NCBI RefSeq assembly: GCF_042683565.1
Contig: NZ_JBHUJW010000034.1
Span: forward strand, 1-64,000
Source: Brevibacillus sp042683565
GTDB taxonomy: Bacteria; Bacillota; Bacilli; Brevibacillales; Brevibacillaceae
Reading direction: 5' to 3'
Length of the DNA: 64,000 bases
The first letter of the stretch is position 1. The number at the start of each line of letters is the position of its first letter. Below the pieces are notes generated by a model. The model was not told where the DNA came from and made no database searches. It worked only from the letters and a program-made list of their open reading frames with translations. The position numbers were made by a program, and so were the translations under genes. Positions 59,395 through 64,000 of the stretch are shown piece after piece.

Positions 59395-60123
59395 TTACTC
59401 CGACGCATCCGGAATCGCCTGGCTTTGCGGCGTCTCGGCCCGCGGCACATCCGGCTTGCCTTCCGGATTGTTGTACAGGTACTGCGGCACGTCGCCGACG
59501 ATCAGAGAGTGGGTGATCGGAATTTTCGTGGTGACGGTCTGCTCGTCGGTCGCAAACGGAATGACGATGCGCAGATCCACCTCCACAAAAATGTAGACGG
59601 TCGCCAGCACCATATTGATGCCCGCTTCCTTCAGCTCCGTCTCCAGCTTGGTCTTGACCGAGCCGATCGGCATGAACGTCACCGGCAGCTCCGGTCCCAT
59701 GTTCGCGAGAAAGCTGTTGCCTGTCGCCAGACCAAGAGGAATCGTGCTGCCCACATGATCGTGCTCGAACTCCTGGAGCTTGTTCTGAATGCGGGAAGTC
59801 GTCTCTCCGATGATCCGCGCGTACTCCTTGAAATTAAACTGATACGCCTGGATTTGCCCCTTTTTGTCCTTTTCAATCTTCACGATCTGGTTAAAGTCGA
59901 CGCCTTGCTGGGATATCCGCTTGGTGACCGCATCCGTTATCGCTTCCTTGGCCAGCTGCTCCGCCTTTTGCGAAGCCAGGATCAGGAGCGTTGGCTCGAG
60001 CCGGTTCTCCAAAAAGATGAGCGTCTGGATCGTCATCGCCAAAAAGATGACGATCGCGATAAAAAACGCCTTCGTTCGGGACAGCGGGTTCTTCCAACGC
60101 CGACGGGGTCGAAACTTCGCCAC
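59395..60123 (-). CDS. yunB: Sporulation protein YunB
   Basis: A 242-residue membrane-anchored protein of the YunB family. A basic N-terminus (AKFRPRRRWKN) precedes one membrane helix (about residues 19-38). The rest is the conserved external domain, with SRIQNKLQEFEHDHVGSTIPLGLATG and PVTFMPIGSVKTKL. In B. subtilis yunB belongs to the SigE regulon of the mother cell. The start is GTG 60123 behind GGGAGGTGA; the earlier frame has no ribosome site. Confidence 0.9.
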   Translation of the reverse strand: MAKFRPRRRWKNPLSRTKAFFIAIVIFLAMTIQTLIFLENRLEPTLLILASQKAEQLAKEAITDAVTKRISQQGVDFNQIVKIEKDKKGQIQAYQFNFKEYARIIGETTSRIQNKLQEFEHDHVGSTIPLGLATGNSFLANMGPELPVTFMPIGSVKTKLETELKEAGINMVLATVYIFVEVDLRIVIPFATDEQTVTTKIPITHSLIVGDVPQYLYNNPEGKPDVPRAETPQSQAIPDASE

Positions 60124-60301
60124 GCCCGTCACCTCCCAATTGCTACATCCTATGGCGGCCAACAGGAAAAAAGACTTCCGTTTCCGCGTTCATCCCGACA
60201 AATCGACTTGACTTTCCACTATCTCCTACTTAAACGAAAAAAGCACATCTCCGACTGGGCGGGATGTGCCTGATGTGATGCGCCGTATATGCCAACTGTT
60301 G

Positions 60302-61618
60302 CTACAGGTTTATCGTCACTTCCGACAGCTCGTCTGCCGAACTGGCTACCTGCGCCACCGCCTGATTCATGTCTTCCATGACGCGGAGGAAGTTTTCCAG
60401 TTCCTTTTGAATCCTCGAATTCTGCTCCTTGCCTTCCATGACGGCGCCGATGATCCCCTCGAAAAAGGCGTTGGTCTCGTTGCTCATCATCGTACTGGAA
60501 TGAACGAGCGCCTGGATCTCCCCGAAGACCAGCGACAGCGCTTCGGTCTGCTGGTTCGTCTTTTCGATCAGTTCACGCACGCCAAAGACAGATTGTTTGG
60601 TCTGCTCCGCCAGCTTGCGCACTTCATCGGCGACCACCGCGAACCCGCGTCCCTGTTCCCCCGCTCTGGCCGCCTCGATCGCCGCATTGAGCGCGAGCAG
60701 GTTGGTCTGCTCCGCAATGGCGGTCACCACGTTGACAATGCCGCGGATTTTCTCCGCGTTTTCCTCCAGCATAGCCATTTCTTCCGCAATTTGCTTGGCG
60801 CTGTCCTGGATCAGCTCCATTTGCTCCTGCTGCTTCTGCAGTTTTTCCTTGCCTTCCTGGGAAAGCTGCTGCGCTTTGACGGAAAAATTCGTCCCGTTCT
60901 CTGCAAAGCGCAACACCTCACGCGATTGCTCCGTCAGCTGCTGCACAAACGCGCTGTTTTCTTCGGAAATGGCGGCAAGCTCTTTGGCCGAATTGCAGAG
61001 AACCACCCGCAACTGGCCTTTTTTCTCCAGCGCCTGCCTGCGCACGCGCTCGTGCTCGTTCTCGTATTCCTCCAGAACGATCTGCTGCTCGATACTGAGC
61101 AGCTTGGTCACGACCCGGATCGCACGGACATACTCCTGCTTGTCCTCGATATGTTCATGCAGCAGATCCATGATGGAGACCAGCAGGTTTTGGAACGCAC
61201 CCATGTACCATTTCGGCTCCAGTCCGATGCGCATGTGGATGATGGCAATCCGGCTGCGCTGCTCGTAATAGTCCCTGTCGATCCTGCCGCTGAACATCTC
61301 CTGGATGTGGCGGTTCAGCGTCTGTTTCAGGCGGTCAATGCTGCTGTGCTTGTCGATAATGGACATAAGCAATGACTCGCCGGCAATTTGTTTATAAAAA
61401 AGCTCTACAATTTTGTCAATATTTTGAATGATCAAAGGCTGAATCGCTTTCGCATCCGACAAGTCCTGCTCGGTCAGCTGGATCATGGCCAACTGTTTCG
61501 CCAATTGGGTTCCCAGTTCGATCTGAATCTCGCCCATTTCCTTCCCCTCGCGAAAGAAAGGCTCTTTTTTCGCTTTTCTTTTTAAGCCGAACAGACTTGA
61601 AATCGGGAATGTACTCAT
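60302..61618 (-). CDS. hemAT: Globin-coupled heme aerotaxis transducer (HemAT)
   Basis: A 438-residue soluble chemoreceptor. Residues 30-190 are a globin sensor domain: the proximal heme His is H128 in RIAIIHMRIGLEPKWYMGAF, and a Tyr in the early helix contacts oxygen. The C-terminal methyl-accepting signalling domain has the highly conserved hairpin EQTNLLALNAAIEAARAGEQGRG, cut here by its tip. No membrane span is present. It should sense oxygen and signal to CheA. AAGGAG precedes the ATG. No other chemotaxis gene is near. Confidence 0.93.
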   Translation of the reverse strand: MSTFPISSLFGLKRKAKKEPFFREGKEMGEIQIELGTQLAKQLAMIQLTEQDLSDAKAIQPLIIQNIDKIVELFYKQIAGESLLMSIIDKHSSIDRLKQTLNRHIQEMFSGRIDRDYYEQRSRIAIIHMRIGLEPKWYMGAFQNLLVSIMDLLHEHIEDKQEYVRAIRVVTKLLSIEQQIVLEEYENEHERVRRQALEKKGQLRVVLCNSAKELAAISEENSAFVQQLTEQSREVLRFAENGTNFSVKAQQLSQEGKEKLQKQQEQMELIQDSAKQIAEEMAMLEENAEKIRGIVNVVTAIAEQTNLLALNAAIEAARAGEQGRGFAVVADEVRKLAEQTKQSVFGVRELIEKTNQQTEALSLVFGEIQALVHSSTMMSNETNAFFEGIIGAVMEGKEQNSRIQKELENFLRVMEDMNQAVAQVASSADELSEVTINL

Positions 61619-61798
61619 AGCACAAACTCCTTTTTGATATGGGTACTGGTCATATTCTCATTGTACTATACAATAAATTTTCCCAGTTGTGTATATGCGT
61701 AGAATAATACATAACTACCCGCTTTTCCGGGCAGGTAAACAGAACGCCCGCTCGGTTGCATTTACAACGTCAACTTTCAACATTTTAGAGCGGCAAAA

Positions 61799-61842
61799 GG
61801 GGCGGCTCCCCAGTCAAAAAAATCGACTTTTGAGACAGCCCC
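61799..61842. mobile_element. MITE-like remnant with IS1182-type end, copy 4
   Basis: GGGGCGGCTCCCCAGTC and an inverted GACTTTTGAGACAGCCCC face each other over a short A-rich loop, about 44 bases in all. The right arm matches the other copies; the left has drifted. On the minus strand the hairpin plus TTTTG follows the stop of the 262-residue gene, so it may act as its terminator. The 61619-61798 stretch shows no gene. Confidence 0.6.
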
Positions 61843-61854
61843 TGCCGTTTCCCG

Positions 61855-62643
61855 CTACCGAACCGCTTTTTTCACCTGCGCGCTCTGCAGCTTCCAGCCG
61901 TTGTTTTCCCATTTCCACAGCGACTCCACGTACGCGATCGTGTCCGCATTGGCCACGCCGCTCACGCGTTGCTCCCCTTGCAGCACGCATACCCCGTCGC
62001 GCTTTTCGAGGGGCCGCAGCACGCTGAACGAATTCGGCATGACCACCACCGGCCGGGCGAGTTTGCCGTTTTTGTAGACGCCGTTGTCCTCGTAGATTTG
62101 TTTGCGGTCCGACAAGTCGAGCACCGTCGTCTGATTCGTCTCCTTGATCGTCAGCGGAACCTTGTAGCCGTCCTGATAGGAGCCCGAGATGGTCAACGGT
62201 TGCGGAACGGGCAGAACCGCCGGATTGTTGTCCCTCGTGCTGAACAGGTAGTAGTCCGATGTGCCCCCGCTTCCGCCCGTCGGAGCCTGCACCAGAATTT
62301 GCTTGGTCCCCTCCCCTGTAAAATCGCAGAAGGACAGCTGCGGCTGGTAGCCGCCGTACGCGGTCTGCATAAACGACACTTTTTTCGCGACGGGGTCCTG
62401 GACCATCACCTTCAGCTTCTCGTAGTACGGGCTGTCTGCCGCAAACCGTTGGCCGAGCAGCGAAACCAGATCGGGGCGCCCGTCTCCGGTCACATCCTGC
62501 CTCGCTGTCTCCAGCACTTCAAATACAGCCGGGGCGGGGGCAGCCTGGCTCCCTTCCGGCGGGGGAGCAGCCAGCGCGGTTCCGCAAATGCCAAACGTCA
62601 AGACAACACTTCCCCATACGCCTGTCCAATTCCTTGCCCGCAT
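61855..62643 (-). CDS. Secreted protein with FG-GAP/VCBS-like repeats
   Basis: A 262-residue exported protein. Residues 1-26 are a signal peptide (MRARNWTGVW, then a hydrophobic core ending ALAAPPP). The motif DVTGDGRPDLVSLLG and the later FCDFTGEGTKQILVQ resemble the calcium-binding loops of FG-GAP/VCBS beta-propeller repeats. No enzyme motif is seen. AAAGGTGG stands before ATG 62643. It probably works in the cell envelope or spore coat; function unknown. Confidence 0.7.
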   Translation of the reverse strand: MRARNWTGVWGSVVLTFGICGTALAAPPPEGSQAAPAPAVFEVLETARQDVTGDGRPDLVSLLGQRFAADSPYYEKLKVMVQDPVAKKVSFMQTAYGGYQPQLSFCDFTGEGTKQILVQAPTGGSGGTSDYYLFSTRDNNPAVLPVPQPLTISGSYQDGYKVPLTIKETNQTTVLDLSDRKQIYEDNGVYKNGKLARPVVVMPNSFSVLRPLEKRDGVCVLQGEQRVSGVANADTIAYVESLWKWENNGWKLQSAQVKKAVR

Positions 62644-62684
62644 GAGCGATTCCACCTTTCGCAGATAATGGCAGTCCTAGTATG

Positions 62685-62728
62685 CGCAAAAAGCAGCCTC
62701 GCCTAGCCGTAATTGGCCAAGCGAGGCT
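62685..62728 (-). terminator. Intrinsic terminator after the molybdopterin gene
   Basis: AGCCTCGC (62695-62702) pairs with GCGAGGCT (62721-62728); on the minus strand GCTTTTTG follows. Confidence 0.65.
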
Positions 62729-62786
62729 ATGTCGCCGGACTGCTCCATTCCGCAGGCCCGATCGACCGATTCGGCGGCGGATGGCG

Positions 62787-64000
62787 TTAGCGGGCGGCTT
62801 TCTCCACGTTGACGCGTCCCGAGAAAAAGGTTGCTCCGCCGCCCATATCTGCGATCCGGTCGGGCGTGAGCGCGTTGACGAAACGTTTGGCTCCCGCCTC
62901 ATCGGTGTCGGCCCACAGTCCCTGGCTCACCACCACTCCGGGCAGCACGCTCTCTCCAACCGATGCCGTCAGCTCGATCTCGCCCCGGTCGTTCCACACG
63001 CGCACCGCATCCCCGTCGGCAATGCCGGCAGACTTTGCATCGGCAACGTTCATGAACAGCCGCGGAAATTTTTCCATCTGGACGTGCTTCGCATTGTTCG
63101 AGAACGTCGAGTTGAGAAAATTGTGATTGGGCCCTGGCACGTACAAAAACGGATAGTCGCTTTCCACGACAAGCGGTGTATACGTCGGCAGCGGCGGATA
63201 CCCGAGCTTCTCCATCTGCCTGGAGTACAGCTCGATCTTGCCGCTCGGCGTCGGCAGGTTTTCGATGAACGCAGGCGTGACCCCCGCCTTCACGTAGTTT
63301 TTCTCCATCAGAGCCTCGTAGCTGATGGTGCGCAGGTACGGATTGGCCGGGCAGTCCAAAGCCTGGCGGATCATGTCTTCTTCGGTGTCGTCGAACATCT
63401 CGTCTTCGTAGCCCATTCCTTTTGCCAGCAGGCGGAAGACGTCTACGTTGGATTTGCTCTCTTTGTACGGCTCAATCACCGGCTTTTGCACCTGCATGTA
63501 GTGATGCCAGTAGGACGTGTAGAAATCCGTATTTTCAAAAGCCGACGTGGCGGGCAGGACGATATCGGCATACTTTGCCGTCTCCGTCATAAACAGATCG
63601 TGCACGACCGTAAACAGGTCCTCCCGCCGCAGCCCCTCCCTTACCTTGTTCCCTTCCGGTGCCACCAGAGCGGGATTGCAGCCGTACACGTACAAGGAGC
63701 GGATCGGCGGGTCCAGTGTGAGCAGAGCGTTGCCGATCAGGTTCATGTTGATTCGCCGCGTATTTTTGTCGGCGAGTACATCGGGGCGCTGCAAAGCATG
63801 CTTGTTGTGCTCCAGGAAGCCTTTGTTGCCCTTCATGGCCCCTCCGCCCGGAACGAGCCATTGCCCGGTCAAGGCCGGCAGACAGGCGATCGTCCGCACG
63901 CTCATGCCGCCATTGTCGTGATGCTGCAACCCGTTGCCGATACGGACCAGCGACGGAGATGTCTGGCCGTACAGGCGAGCCAGCCGACAGATGTCATCGG
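62787..64000 (-). CDS. Molybdopterin oxidoreductase family protein, 5' end cut by window
   Basis: The visible 403 codons are the C-terminal part of a molybdopterin guanine dinucleotide oxidoreductase. RIGNGLQHHDNGG and LTGQWLVPGGGAMKGN belong to the cofactor-binding core. ADIVLPATSAFENTDFY is a typical active-site-domain block, and the last 120 residues are the dinucleotide-binding domain (VPGPNHNFLNSTFSN, DAKSAGIADGDAVRVWNDRG). The frame stays open to the window edge, so the gene starts beyond 64000. Its substrate cannot be told; a single-subunit YyaE-like enzyme is likely. Confidence 0.9.
   Translation of the reverse strand, partial: DDICRLARLYGQTSPSLVRIGNGLQHHDNGGMSVRTIACLPALTGQWLVPGGGAMKGNKGFLEHNKHALQRPDVLADKNTRRINMNLIGNALLTLDPPIRSLYVYGCNPALVAPEGNKVREGLRREDLFTVVHDLFMTETAKYADIVLPATSAFENTDFYTSYWHHYMQVQKPVIEPYKESKSNVDVFRLLAKGMGYEDEMFDDTEEDMIRQALDCPANPYLRTISYEALMEKNYVKAGVTPAFIENLPTPSGKIELYSRQMEKLGYPPLPTYTPLVVESDYPFLYVPGPNHNFLNSTFSNNAKHVQMEKFPRLFMNVADAKSAGIADGDAVRVWNDRGEIELTASVGESVLPGVVVSQGLWADTDEAGAKRFVNALTPDRIADMGGGATFFSGRVNVEKAAR

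Overview
The window looks like a chromosomal segment of a spore-forming Gram-positive bacterium, most likely Brevibacillus or a close relative. This is inferred from gene content and gene order; there is no rRNA gene to confirm it. From about 9.8 kb to the end, many genes match the yui-yum-yuz-yut-yun neighbourhood of Bacillus subtilis: yuiA/B/C/D/H, pepA, yumB, yumC, yutC to yutJ, yutM, yuzB, yuzD, lipA, lytH and yunB. Sporulation genes are interspersed (Spo0E-type phosphatase, YutH, YhcN/YlaJ lipoprotein, LytH, YunB). All tRNA and rRNA genes appear to be absent.

Region 1 (1-8.6 kb) is the accessory part and the highlight: a complete type V-B CRISPR-Cas locus. It reads on the minus strand as cas12b, a fused cas4-cas1, cas2, a tracrRNA with its own promoter, then an array of 26 repeats and 25 spacers. 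Catalytic residues of Cas12b, Cas4, Cas1 and Cas2 are all visible. The 36-base repeat is internally a tandem pair of 12-mers, and one old repeat has lost exactly 12 bases. A 55-residue two-helix membrane protein and an unrecognised 86-residue protein lie beyond the old end of the array.

Region 2 (8.6-26.6 kb) holds a hexapeptide acetyltransferase, a YuiH-type molybdoenzyme, leucyl aminopeptidase, YuiD, a periplasmic-binding-like protein, the 3D-domain protein YuiC, tryptophan 2,3-dioxygenase with a metallo-beta-lactamase-fold enzyme and an aminotransferase, YuiB/YuiA, a type II NADH dehydrogenase under two Rex-like operators, a ferredoxin-NADP reductase, a TolC-like gene with an apparent signal-peptide frameshift, and a CuA-type lipoprotein.

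Region 3 (26.6-46.6 kb) is largely iron-sulfur, redox and sulfur metabolism: YutM, MqnE (futalosine menaquinone route), YuzB, YutJ, YuzD, mccA-mccB, YutI, a SufR-like regulator, GlpX, YutD-YutH and LipA. It also contains a small Trp-rich PWN-repeat protein.

Region 4 (46.6-64 kb) contains a YhaO/YhaN nuclease-ATPase pair, a LarC-type nickel-cofactor protein with a diverged LarC-like gene converging on it, LytH, the ribDEAH riboflavin operon under two tandem FMN riboswitches each with its own terminator, YunB, a HemAT-type heme sensor, and a molybdopterin oxidoreductase cut by the window edge.

Four short elements with IS1182-like GGGGCTGTC ends are scattered through the window. At least two of them appear to serve as transcription terminators.
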